A stretch of DNA of 64,000 bases from CBDDKU01 sp965230375 (GTDB lineage: Bacteria; Bacteroidota; Bacteroidia; Flavobacteriales_D; Cryomorphaceae). The notes beneath the pieces were generated by a model, which was not told the origin of the DNA, searched no databases, and worked only from the letters and a program-made list of their open reading frames with translations. Numbering within the stretch: position 1 is the stretch's first letter; every line of letters begins with the position of its first letter. The translations under genes and the position numbers were made by a program. Where the stretch lies: the NCBI GenBank assembly GCA_965230375.1, contig CBDDKU010000027.1:62001-126000 (forward strand). The letters run 5' to 3'. Of the stretch, positions 32,856-41,086 are shown one piece after another.

Positions 32856-34512
32856 TTAGTCACGCGTGTGTAGCCTTGTTACTGATTTTTTCTCAAAGAC
32901 ATATAGGTGTTCACCATCTGTAGTTAGTACGTTTCCACTGCCTTTTTTGGCATTGTATGACCAATACTTGCAGTTGTGAGCCACGTCGAAAGCTGCAACG
33001 TCATTCTTGGCAGTCTCCAGAATCAAGATATTGTCGGAGTAATCGACCACAGAAGCTCGCTTGTATTTATTTGCTGCAACAAGTGATCCATCTTCTACCT
33101 TGAACGTTGATACTCCTTTCTCTCCAACCACAACGATCATGTCCTGATAGTCAAGAATTTGAACAACGTTTCCAACTCCTCCGTTTTTGGCATCTACTTC
33201 GTAGTTTACATCTCCTGTGTGGATGTTCATACTGTATAGAGCCTTTCCAGAAGAAACTATCAGGTTTTCGCCATTATAGACAAACATGTTTGTGATACTT
33301 TTCTTGAATCGCTCTGAATCCCAAATGAGTCGACCGTCTTCGTCAGAGAAGGCCTGCACTCCGCATGGTTTTATGTTTTCGTCATAAACGCGATTCACGT
33401 ATTGAATTACTTTGTTTCCAGCAGCATCAGTACCAGTCTCTTTGAATGTACCTTGTATTTCAACAAGTCCACCAATCTGAAGGATTACCTTTCCATCTAC
33501 AACGTAGAGGTTTGGCACTACGCGAGCCCCACCAGAGATTTCCTGAGATGTCCAAACGAGTTTCCCTGTTCCACGTTGGTATTTGTGAACGAATTGAGAC
33601 TTCTTTCCAGACATGTCTACGATGTAGATGTAGTCGTCAGTGAAAACCGGCGCTGGAACTGCCCCATAAACGCCAAATCGGGTTGCGTTACCAGGTTTCT
33701 TTACTGGTATTTCGTAGTTGAATGCAGCGCTCCAGAGCTGGGCACCTGTTTTGTAATCGTATACCTGTAGTCCGTTCATATGGAGAATGAGCTGATCATC
33801 CATTCGCTCCATGCTGTACATGAACTCGCCAGTGACAATCTTTTTACCAGCACGACCGATATAGGTGTTCTCCCAAAGGATATCACCCGTTTTCATATCG
33901 ATTTGTGCAATTTGGTTTTTAAACCCAGAAAAAATGGCCATTAACCCCGATGGTACGAAGTTCACTGTAGTTAGCTTACCGTCTTGGTAGTAGTATTTCC
34001 CAATAGTTCCTCTAAACTTTTGAGTGCTCCAAAGCTCAGCTCCAGTATTGGCGTCCACAAATAGATTGACATCCTTGAATGTGAACAAGAACCCGTTCTC
34101 TTCCTTAATGTAGCTGATCATTTCACGCATTTTGAGCTTGTACTCAGAAGACTCCCAAAGCAGATCGCCGGTAATCATGTCGATTACGGCTATTTGTTCT
34201 TTTCCCATCTTGAGATCGAGCAAAAAGATTTTTTTGAGCACTCCAGATGGTAATGATGTCATCAATTTTTCGGAGTCGCGGGGCGATGTCTTTGAATTTT
34301 TTTGTCCAAAGTACCTTACCAGTTTCGTTTGAGATTACGGATATCTCCTTATCTGAAGCGGCATAGCTGTATTCATCGCTGTCAACATTATCACAGCCGT
34401 AGAAATCGATGCCGTGCCCCAATTTAGTTTCCCACATAGCCGGCATGTCTTCCTGAGCAGAAAGCTGCAAGCCAAAAAGGCTTAGTGCAAGAATGAGAAT
34501 TGTGTTTTTCAT
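32856..34512 (-). CDS. Exported PQQ-like beta-propeller protein, disrupted by a frameshift
   Basis: The gene starts at ATG 34512 with a signal peptide (ILILALSLFGLQLSAQ) and continues until a run of seven A (plus-strand T at 34229-34235), after which the frame must shift by one extra base to enter the 469-codon frame ending at 32856. Across the joined protein (about 550 residues) I count at least seven PQQ-type blade phrases: GKVLWTKKF, TGDLLWESS, TGAELWSTQ, TGDILWENT, TGAQLWSAA, TGKLVWTSQ and DGRLIWDSE. It would be an eight-bladed propeller scaffold in the periplasm or outside. Either the frameshift is a sequence error or the gene is broken. It is the last gene of the operon beginning with the HTH gene at 36273. 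Confidence 0.8.
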
Positions 34513-34534
34513 GATAGTTAGTGTTTGATTGTGG

Positions 34535-34903
34535 TTATTCTGAGATTTTGAATGTGTAATCGAATTTGTAGAAGTTGCCCTTCGGCACTTTGAAGCTGAA
34601 CTTGTGCTTTTTTACAAGGTTGTTTAGGAAGTTTTGGCCTTTGATGTCTGCGTTTTCTGATTTCTCCAAGAACCGCATACTCGCTATTTGTCCTTTTTCT
34701 TTCACTGTTATTTGATAAGTGTACTGTCCCTTTACTTCTTCCTTTTCTAGGATTTTTAAGAATTTTGGATCACTCATAAGCTCATCGAGTTCTGCAGTAG
34801 CCGCAGCCTCTACATCTTCTGCTGTTAAGTGCATTTCCTTTTGTGAGAATCCTGTGATAGAGAGAAACATAAGTGTGGTAAATAGAGTTAGTCGGATGAT
34901 CAT
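34535..34903 (-). CDS. Small exported protein, unknown function
   Basis: I chose ATG 34903 (MIIRLTLFTTLMFL), which overlaps the upstream gene's stop as ATGA and begins a signal peptide ending TGFSQ; ATG 34924 upstream would overlap more of that gene. The mature part (about 100 residues) has an acidic helix (TAEDVEAAATAELDELM) and a beta half (YTYQITVKEKGQIASMRFLE) reminiscent of small TonB-C-like or energy-transducer-like domains, but no motif is firm. It is co-transcribed with the propeller genes on both sides. Confidence 0.7.
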   Translation of the reverse strand: MIIRLTLFTTLMFLSITGFSQKEMHLTAEDVEAAATAELDELMSDPKFLKILEKEEVKGQYTYQITVKEKGQIASMRFLEKSENADIKGQNFLNNLVKKHKFSFKVPKGNFYKFDYTFKISE

Positions 34904-36055
34904 ATTAGTAGGGTATTTTCCCATTTGTAAATCATTGAGCCATTGGTTATGTACATCTGTTCATCGTCGGGACTGAACGCGATTCCTACCCGGCCGGCAT
35001 CAGCTGGGATCTCACCTTTTTTCATTCCTTCGAAGAGACGTTGAGCGAGTTCGAACCGAGCAATAATGCTTCCTGTGTGGAAGTTGCAGACCCAGATTTC
35101 AGGATATTTCGTATTGGTAGTCACGATAGCGATGTAGTCCATGTTGTGGCTGAACTCAATGTCTGGCTCGTAAATACTGTTCGATACAAAGCCTACATCT
35201 GGAAGACAGCGACCATCGCTAGCGTCAATTTTTGAGATATACTTGGAGCCATTCATCCCCGTTTTTGCAACCACTTTTGTGTGAGGTACCGAATAGCAGA
35301 TCAAATAGTCTCCTCTTGGCGCGTATTGTAAGACATAAGGAATGTCGAACATGTCATCAACCGTGTAGAGCTTCTCAAAACTATCGGTGCTGTATACAGA
35401 GACGCATTGACGAAACTTTTTGTAGAGCTTGAAGTTTTTCTTCTGTCTCTTCTTTGTTAGAAAATCATTTAGGTAGTCGTCTTCAGGGTAATGTGAGATG
35501 GCTATTTGCTTTCCGTCCGGCGATATAGCCAGACAGTTTGTGGCAGCTGGCACGGGAAAAAGTCGCTTCTTTCCAGCACCTGAAAGCGGGTAGGAGTAAA
35601 CGTCATCTCCTTCCAGAACAATTAGCTCTTCTTCGTTGGGATGAAATTCTGCATCGTGCGCTGCTGAAATCTTGAGTACTGATTTTCCAGATCCCAGCTC
35701 AACCACTTGAAATTGAACTTCTCTGTCTTTGTTGGGAGAGAAGTCGAGGTAGAACAGCTGTTGGAGTAGCACATATTTTCCTGTAGTGGAGGTAGATAGT
35801 CGTGAGCCCGCATACCAGTTGCCCACATCGTGAACACCGACTAGCTCATGGCTTTTTCCCATCTACTTCGTAAAATGGAAAGCTCTGAGTAGCGCTTATT
35901 ACGTACTTGTCTTGTCCGGGAACTTGATCGATGTCTGCATGAAGAAAGGTGTATGATCCAGGAGAGACGTCAAACTTTTCGAATTCCATATTGGTTCCCT
36001 GGGCCAAAACCTGGCTTAAACCAATCATAGATATGAGTGCGAGTAGAGCTTTCAT
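34900..36055 (-). CDS. Exported WD40-like beta-propeller protein, disrupted by a frameshift
   Basis: ATG 36055 begins a signal peptide (LLALISMIGLSQVLAQ) and overlaps the HTH gene stop as ATGA. After about 68 codons the frame closes at a run of five A (plus-strand T at 35853-35857); removing one base joins it to the frame ending at 34900 (SHELVGVHDVGNWY and on). Together they give about 385 residues of beta-propeller-like repeats, including AISPDGKQIAISHY, PDIEFSHNMDYIAIVTT and IAFSPDDEQMYITNG. The location is probably the periplasm or surface. A sequence error is as likely as a real mutation. It forms an operon with the genes on both sides. Confidence 0.75.
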
Positions 36056-36273
36056 GATACCAGGTTAAATTTGATTGCGTATCGAACCATACCAGCGGCA
36101 TTGCTCACGCGGAGTTTGTTCCTTATGCTGGCTCGGTGGCTTCCTACCGTTTTAGGACTGACATTGAGAAGTGTCGCAATTTTTTTGCTGGTGAGACCTT
36201 CTCCGATTAATTTGAGAACTTCCTTCTCACGTGGAGTCAGGTTGTCTACTGTTGGTGTGAAATCTGTAGTCAT
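36052..36273 (-). CDS. Stand-alone LuxR-type HTH protein (73 aa)
   Basis: The whole protein is a single LuxR/GerE-type DNA-binding domain: LTPREKEVLKLIGEGLTSKK, then the recognition helix region VSPKTVGSHRASIRNKL, and a helix end NAAGMVRYAIKFNLVS. No receiver, PAS or sensor domain is attached. It starts at ATG 36273 and its stop overlaps the propeller gene start as ATGA, so it heads an operon of exported proteins. Its sequence resembles the DNA-binding end of the NarL-type regulator encoded just upstream at 36377-37036, so they may recognise similar sites or form heterodimers. This last point is inference. Confidence 0.85.
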   Translation of the reverse strand: MTTDFTPTVDNLTPREKEVLKLIGEGLTSKKIATLLNVSPKTVGSHRASIRNKLRVSNAAGMVRYAIKFNLVS

Positions 36274-36376
36274 ATCTTATTGGTTCTCGATACGACACAA
36301 AGTAATAGCTCACCCGTCCGACATGGAATAGGGCATTAGACCTAATTTACTAGGGTATTTTACGTAGATTATTTAG

Positions 36377-37036
36377 TTAGGAAAGAATTCCGCCTTTGAT
36401 GGCAAGTTTGACGAGACCTGCTGTATTGTGGATGTTCAGCTTCTTCATCATGTTCGTTCGATGGGTGTCAACCGTTCGATGAGAAATAAAAAGTTGGTCG
36501 CCAATCTCTTTGTTTGAAAGGCCTTCTGCTACTAGCTTTAAGATTTCTATTTCTCTGTCTGATAGGGTAGAGATCAGCACATTATCCTGATTAACTGCAA
36601 ATTTAGATTCTGCTGCGTTTTCTCCAGAAATTATCGCCTGGGCCGCGTCGCTGCTGAAGAAAGTTTTGCCTTCACTCACACGTGTCAGTGCTTTATGTAA
36701 GTCTTCCTTGTCTGTATTCTTGAGAAGGTAGCCATTTGCTCCAATCTCCATCATTCGCTTTATCAAGGTGGGTTCACCGTGCATGGTGAGAATAATGACC
36801 TTGGTATCCATTTGAGCACTTTTGATCTTCCTAGTCGCTTCGAGCCCATTCAGTACGGGCATATCAACATCCATTAAGGTGATTTCTGGCTTTAGGAGCT
36901 CGATAAGCTCTATGGCCTGCGCACCATTTTCAGCCTTACCAACTACTCTAAAACCATCTAGCTCTTCTACAAGCTGAGCTATTCCTTCGGAAACAATTTG
37001 GTGATCGTCGACGATCAAGACTTTTACATCGCTCAT
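36377..37036 (-). CDS. NarL/FixJ-type response regulator
   Basis: The receiver domain shows D10-D11, phosphoacceptor D56 in ITLMDVDMP, a threonine in IILTMHGEPT and a lysine near GYLLKNTDKE. The LuxR-type HTH follows (LSDREIEILKLVAEGLSNKE, then ISHRTVDTHRTNMMKKLNI). Its ATG overlaps the stop of the kinase gene by 4 nt (ATGA at 37033-37036), so it is regulated together with the TPR histidine kinase encoded upstream in the same operon. It would bind DNA when phosphorylated. Targets probably include nearby minus-strand operons but this is not proven. Confidence 0.92.
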   Translation of the reverse strand: MSDVKVLIVDDHQIVSEGIAQLVEELDGFRVVGKAENGAQAIELIELLKPEITLMDVDMPVLNGLEATRKIKSAQMDTKVIILTMHGEPTLIKRMMEIGANGYLLKNTDKEDLHKALTRVSEGKTFFSSDAAQAIISGENAAESKFAVNQDNVLISTLSDREIEILKLVAEGLSNKEIGDQLFISHRTVDTHRTNMMKKLNIHNTAGLVKLAIKGGILS

Positions 37037-38940
37037 GCTACAGGGATTTTTACTGTCGTGATAAATTCCTGCGGAGAACTTGATTTTTCAAAACTCAATT
37101 GTCCGTTCATTCTCCGGGCTCTTGTTTCCATATTCATGAGTCCATGGCCTGTTCTTTGGTTTGGATCAAATCCTTCGCCATTCTCACTCAACATGAATAC
37201 CAACTGCGATTTTACAGCGTATAGCTGAATATCGGCCTGGGTGGCATTTGAATACTTTAAAAGGTTGTTTGTCCATTCCTGAGCGATGCGATACAGGTCC
37301 AGTTTAGTCTTCTCATCAATTTTAGATTCATCAAAATTCCATGTGAAGTCGTGCTGTATATCTTTCACACCAAAGCTCTTATTGAACATATCCATCAAAG
37401 CCGCTTGAAGCCCGACTTCCTTCAAAGCTTTAGGCATCATTTGGTGGGAAAGCGTTCGAGCCGAATCGGCTGCTTCATCTGCTATTGAAGAAATGGTTTT
37501 AATATTTTCAGGAGATCCTGAATCCGTTTTGACCAAGCCGAGTTTAATGCTTGTTAATTGCTGACCTATTCCATCGTGAAGCTCTTTTGAAATTCGACTT
37601 CTCTCAGATTCGGTAGCGTCAATGACGGCATCTAGCCTTTTCTCTTCTTCCAGTCGTAACGTGCGCTCCATTTTGAGCTCATTTTTAGACTTGTATGAAC
37701 GGTAGCCAAAATAGGCCCCTAGTAAGAGTAGTACAGCCAAAATGGTCAGTCCAATTACTTGTTGATTGCGTGCTTTTATTTCTTCTTCTTGTTCTTTAAG
37801 CTCCAGGTCTTTGATGACAAGTTCTTGTTCTTTCTCCTTGGTTTGGTACTTCGTTTCCATTTCGGCTATGGCGGCCATACGTTGCTCTCCGAGCACAGTG
37901 TCCCTTACTTCTGAGTATTTAATACTGTATTCAAGGGCCTTTTTGAAATCGCCCATGCGCTGATAGCTGTCAGTAAGGTTTGAGTAGGCCGTTTCGATAT
38001 CGGTTTTAGAATCGATCTGTCGTGCCATCGACAATGCTTTTTCTAATACGGGAATCGCTTTTTTAGGATTTTCCGCTTCGTTGTGCATTTCGGCAATGTT
38101 CGTCATGCATGCTATTTGCCCCCGAAAATCGCCCATTGTACTATCGATGGCGTATGATTTGTAAAAAGCGTCAATTGCGCCATCTGTATCGCCCATGTAA
38201 AAGAGGACAGCGCCAATATTATTGACCGACTCCGACATGCCCTTCAAGTTGTCGAGTTCTTTCTCTATTTCATAAGAGCGTTCAAAATAAGTGAGCGAAG
38301 AATCAAGAAGCCCTTGATTGGCATAGACGATAGCGAAATTGTTGTAGATGTTGGCAAGTTCCTTTTTATTGCCTTCTTCGATTTGGATCTCGAGTGCCTG
38401 TTCGTAGTATGAAATTGCCTTTTCGTAATCTTCGATGTACATAAACATCACTCCAATATTGTTGAGCACTGTTCCAACCTGCTCTGGCTCATTGAGCTGA
38501 CGATGAAGCTCAATTGATTTTTGGTAAGATTCAAGGGCTTTGTCGTATTCTCCCTTATACCGATGACTCACTCCTTGGTTGGAATAAATCGCAGCCTGAA
38601 TGGAAATTAGGTCAGCCGGAATTGCAATTTGAAGAGCGCTGTCCCCGTAAACCAAGGCTTTGTCATAATACCCCTGCAAGCGAAAAGTAACAGCCATTTT
38701 GTGTAGTGCAGACGCTTGACCTTCACGGTATTTTATTGTTATCGCTTTGTCAAAGGCAAATTGTGCAAGCTCTATGGCCTGGCTAGGATTATTAAATGCT
38801 TCATCGAAACTTAAGTCGTTGATTGCATTAATTTTTTCTTGTTGATTTTGGTAAGGTAGAGATTGATAGAGACTATCAATGTTCTGGGCTGACAAGATAT
38901 TTGAGAGCAGCCCGAGAAAGATGGCAAGGTAAAGCTTCAT
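37033..38940 (-). CDS. TPR-domain sensor histidine kinase (HisKA_3 type)
   Basis: A signal peptide (LAIFLGLLSNILSAQ) is followed by about six TPR repeats (for example NQGVSHRYKGEYDKALESYQ, then NNIGVMFMYIEDYEKAISYY, residues about 40-360), a coiled coil with many E and Q, a membrane helix (VIGLTILAVLLLLGAYFGYR, about 400-420), and the kinase core: ERSRISKELHDGIGQQL with the phosphoacceptor H455, and an HATPase with NNLLKYSNATQADIQLY and SENGEGFDPNQRTGHGLMNM. The TPRs would face the periplasm and sense a protein or peptide. It pairs with the NarL-type regulator, with which it overlaps by 4 nt. A palindrome covers its promoter. Confidence 0.93.
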   Translation of the reverse strand: MKLYLAIFLGLLSNILSAQNIDSLYQSLPYQNQQEKINAINDLSFDEAFNNPSQAIELAQFAFDKAITIKYREGQASALHKMAVTFRLQGYYDKALVYGDSALQIAIPADLISIQAAIYSNQGVSHRYKGEYDKALESYQKSIELHRQLNEPEQVGTVLNNIGVMFMYIEDYEKAISYYEQALEIQIEEGNKKELANIYNNFAIVYANQGLLDSSLTYFERSYEIEKELDNLKGMSESVNNIGAVLFYMGDTDGAIDAFYKSYAIDSTMGDFRGQIACMTNIAEMHNEAENPKKAIPVLEKALSMARQIDSKTDIETAYSNLTDSYQRMGDFKKALEYSIKYSEVRDTVLGEQRMAAIAEMETKYQTKEKEQELVIKDLELKEQEEEIKARNQQVIGLTILAVLLLLGAYFGYRSYKSKNELKMERTLRLEEEKRLDAVIDATESERSRISKELHDGIGQQLTSIKLGLVKTDSGSPENIKTISSIADEAADSARTLSHQMMPKALKEVGLQAALMDMFNKSFGVKDIQHDFTWNFDESKIDEKTKLDLYRIAQEWTNNLLKYSNATQADIQLYAVKSQLVFMLSENGEGFDPNQRTGHGLMNMETRARRMNGQLSFEKSSSPQEFITTVKIPVA

Positions 38941-38945
38941 ACAGT

Positions 38946-38965
38946 ATTTGGTTGAACCAAATATA
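38946..38965 (-). promoter_or_regulatory. -7 element TATATTTG overlapped by palindrome ATTTGGTTGAACCAAAT
   Basis: On the minus strand the octamer TATATTTG (38958-38965) lies 17 nt before the kinase ATG. The perfect 8-bp inverted repeat with one central base at 38946-38962 overlaps it and the likely start site, as an operator would. Confidence 0.6.
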
Positions 38966-39013
38966 TAAAGCTCTGACGCTTAAGTCCAGTATGTTGAAAA
39001 TTTGCTGTTTTTG

Positions 39014-39337
39014 CTATTTGAGAACAGTGATACTTCCCGCTTCATGAGCACCTTCTTGAAAGCGGACAGAATAGAAATACTGACCAGCATCTACCTGTGT
39101 TGCATCCCAGTTGTTTAGGTAGCGCTCCGATTCAAAAATGACTTTCCCGAATCGATTGAGAACGACAAGTGAAGGGGCGGTTTCCAATGTAAAATCGCCA
39201 ACATAGAACGTGTCGTTCTTCCCGTCGTTATTGGGAGTGATTACGTTTGGCAGATTTAGATTTTCATTTCCAGAAGGCTGCGCCTGGGCAAGTGCACAAA
39301 GTAGAATGAATAGGATAGGGGCGATTAAACGTTTCAT
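39014..39337 (-). CDS. Minimal secreted protein: signal peptide plus T9SS type B sorting domain
   Basis: A signal peptide (LIAPILFILLCALAQAQ) is followed almost directly by the T9SS type B (gliding motility-associated) sorting domain: LPNVITPNNDGKNDTFYVG, then SLVVLNRFGKVIFESERYLN, then WDATQVDAGQYFYSVRF. In a typical secreted protein this 85-residue domain follows a much larger passenger, but here nothing else is encoded. It may be a shortened gene, a free-standing sorting signal, or a small surface protein. The rest of the frame is intact, with a normal start and stop. Confidence 0.85.
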   Translation of the reverse strand: MKRLIAPILFILLCALAQAQPSGNENLNLPNVITPNNDGKNDTFYVGDFTLETAPSLVVLNRFGKVIFESERYLNNWDATQVDAGQYFYSVRFQEGAHEAGSITVLK

Positions 39338-39503
39338 TATAAAGGTTTAATAGGTTCAATTTACCCAATGAAACGAAGATTTTGCCCTAAAGGTTTCAGA
39401 GCTTTTCCTCAATCAATTGTTGATTAGTGAGTTCTCAGCTTTTCGCTTCTACTTTTATCGTGCTCAGCTATAATGAAGACATGTTGTAAGACTGATAGAA
39501 TGC

Positions 39504-40217
39504 CTACTCCTTATAGGAATTCGTTCTAAATAGATAGCCTAGCCTAATCGATGTCAACACATTAGCGCCAAAATCAAAAGAGCTACCACCTGGAATTTCT
39601 TCCGTGTCAATTTCTCCACCCTTGTCTACATAATCTATTTTTTCAGTACCCCAGTGCTCTGACACGAAGCCAACTCCCAATTCTCCACCGACATAAAAGT
39701 CTCTGGCAAAATAAAAGTCAAATCCGCCCACAGCGCCCAAGCCCCATCGAAAAACGGCTTGACAAGATTGAAGCTCTTCGATGTCTTCCCCTAGTAGAAT
39801 TTCTTCTTTGGTTCCAGCAGTACCGTATCCCAAGAGTACATCAGCTCCGATGTATGGTGAAAGTCTATTGGTCCCTTCAAAGTGTCTTTCGCGTCCGGCG
39901 CTGATGTTCATATTGAAATCGTAAGTACAGAACCGTAGTTCGTCATCTCCAGCAAGGCTGTAGTCGGAATCGGAAGAGTAGTCAAGAAATAGTGTAGACC
40001 TCCAGGCATTTCTGGAATCGATAAACTTTCTTCCTCGAATACCGACCTGTGCAAATGGGGTAGAAGAGAATGGCGTGAATTGAAGTTCTAGATTGAACTC
40101 GTCCCCACTTTGTTTGAACAGATCACTTTGACTGGTTTGACTATAAAGATCACCCTGACTGAATAAATCAGTTGAACACGCAAATAAAATCGCTGCTATG
40201 AAAATTGCTCGAAACAT
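39504..40217 (-). CDS. Outer-membrane beta-barrel-like protein
   Basis: A signal peptide (IFIAAILFACSTDLFSQ) precedes alternating amphipathic strands such as NLELQFTPFSSTPFAQVGIRG, SPYIGADVLLGYG and VLTSIRLGYLFRTN; the last is a C-terminal barrel strand. The segment FNMNISAGRERHF also fits a barrel turn. Function is unknown. It lies on the minus strand between the minimal type-B protein and a TPR protein, with gaps of 69 and 166 nt, and no operon link is certain. Confidence 0.72.
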   Translation of the reverse strand: MFRAIFIAAILFACSTDLFSQGDLYSQTSQSDLFKQSGDEFNLELQFTPFSSTPFAQVGIRGRKFIDSRNAWRSTLFLDYSSDSDYSLAGDDELRFCTYDFNMNISAGRERHFEGTNRLSPYIGADVLLGYGTAGTKEEILLGEDIEELQSCQAVFRWGLGAVGGFDFYFARDFYVGGELGVGFVSEHWGTEKIDYVDKGGEIDTEEIPGGSSFDFGANVLTSIRLGYLFRTNSYKE

Positions 40218-40286
40218 GGTTATTTAGGTTTTGGTTGTCCTTAAAAATACCTAAATACTTGTAAATCACCATAAAGTTATGTTGGC

Positions 40287-40922
40287 TTACTCCACACAGT
40301 ACTGATCTATGGCTTTTTGAGCTTCACCGTCACCATTGGTCTTTCCAAGTGAAAATTCCTTGCACGCATCACTGGTTTCAGGTAAGGTCGGTGCCAAAGA
40401 CCCTTTAGATTTCAGTATATTAATCTGGACGTAGCCACGCTGAGTATATGAGCTACCATTTTTCGGATTCAGCTTTATAGAATGTGTGAAGTCTTTTAAG
40501 GCCCCTTCGTTATCGCCAATCAGTCCTTTGCAATACCCCCTTTCATAGTAGAAGGACCAATTCTTAGGAGCTAATTGGACTAGTTGATTCAAGTCATTGA
40601 GAGCCGAATCATAATCTTCCATCTCCATAAGTAGCATGGCCCTGTTTGTAAGTCCATTTTCATTTAGTGGATCCAGTTCAAGTGCTTTGTTGTAATCTTC
40701 AAATGCGCGCCCCTTCATATCTGATCTCAAATAATAGAAGGCTCTCAAAATATAAGCATCTGAGTTTTTTGGATTGGAAGAAATATAGCTGTTGATTGTC
40801 TGCATTGCTTGAGCTTCCTTACCGCTGTTGTATTGTTGAAGACTTATTTCGTATTGTGATTTCTGAGCAAGAGCCTTACTCGAAAGAAGAATAAGTACCC
40901 AGAAAATTAACCGTCTTGTCAT
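40287..40922 (-). CDS. Exported TPR-repeat protein
   Basis: The protein begins with a signal peptide (LIFWVLILLSSKALAQ) and contains at least four TPRs in a row: AYILRAFYYLRSDMKGRAFE, GLTNRAMLLMEMEDYDSALN, WSFYYERGYCKGLIGDNEGA and SSYTQRGYVQINILKSKG. The C-terminal part contains a short conserved-looking KEFSLGKTNGDGEAQ. It would act as a periplasmic protein-protein scaffold. It is encoded immediately upstream (on the minus strand) of the barrel gene and may be linked with it. Confidence 0.82.
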   Translation of the reverse strand: MTRRLIFWVLILLSSKALAQKSQYEISLQQYNSGKEAQAMQTINSYISSNPKNSDAYILRAFYYLRSDMKGRAFEDYNKALELDPLNENGLTNRAMLLMEMEDYDSALNDLNQLVQLAPKNWSFYYERGYCKGLIGDNEGALKDFTHSIKLNPKNGSSYTQRGYVQINILKSKGSLAPTLPETSDACKEFSLGKTNGDGEAQKAIDQYCVE

Positions 40923-41086
40923 GGGGGTAAATTTAAGAAAGTATCAATTGGCAACGTTTTTAGCATTGTCACATATGATTATATGTGATTATTAATTAAT
41001 TTATATAAAATGATTTTAGATTGACATTGGTCTTTATCCGGTCTAAATTGCGTATTTTTAGCAAATACCAATCAACCAATTCTACC

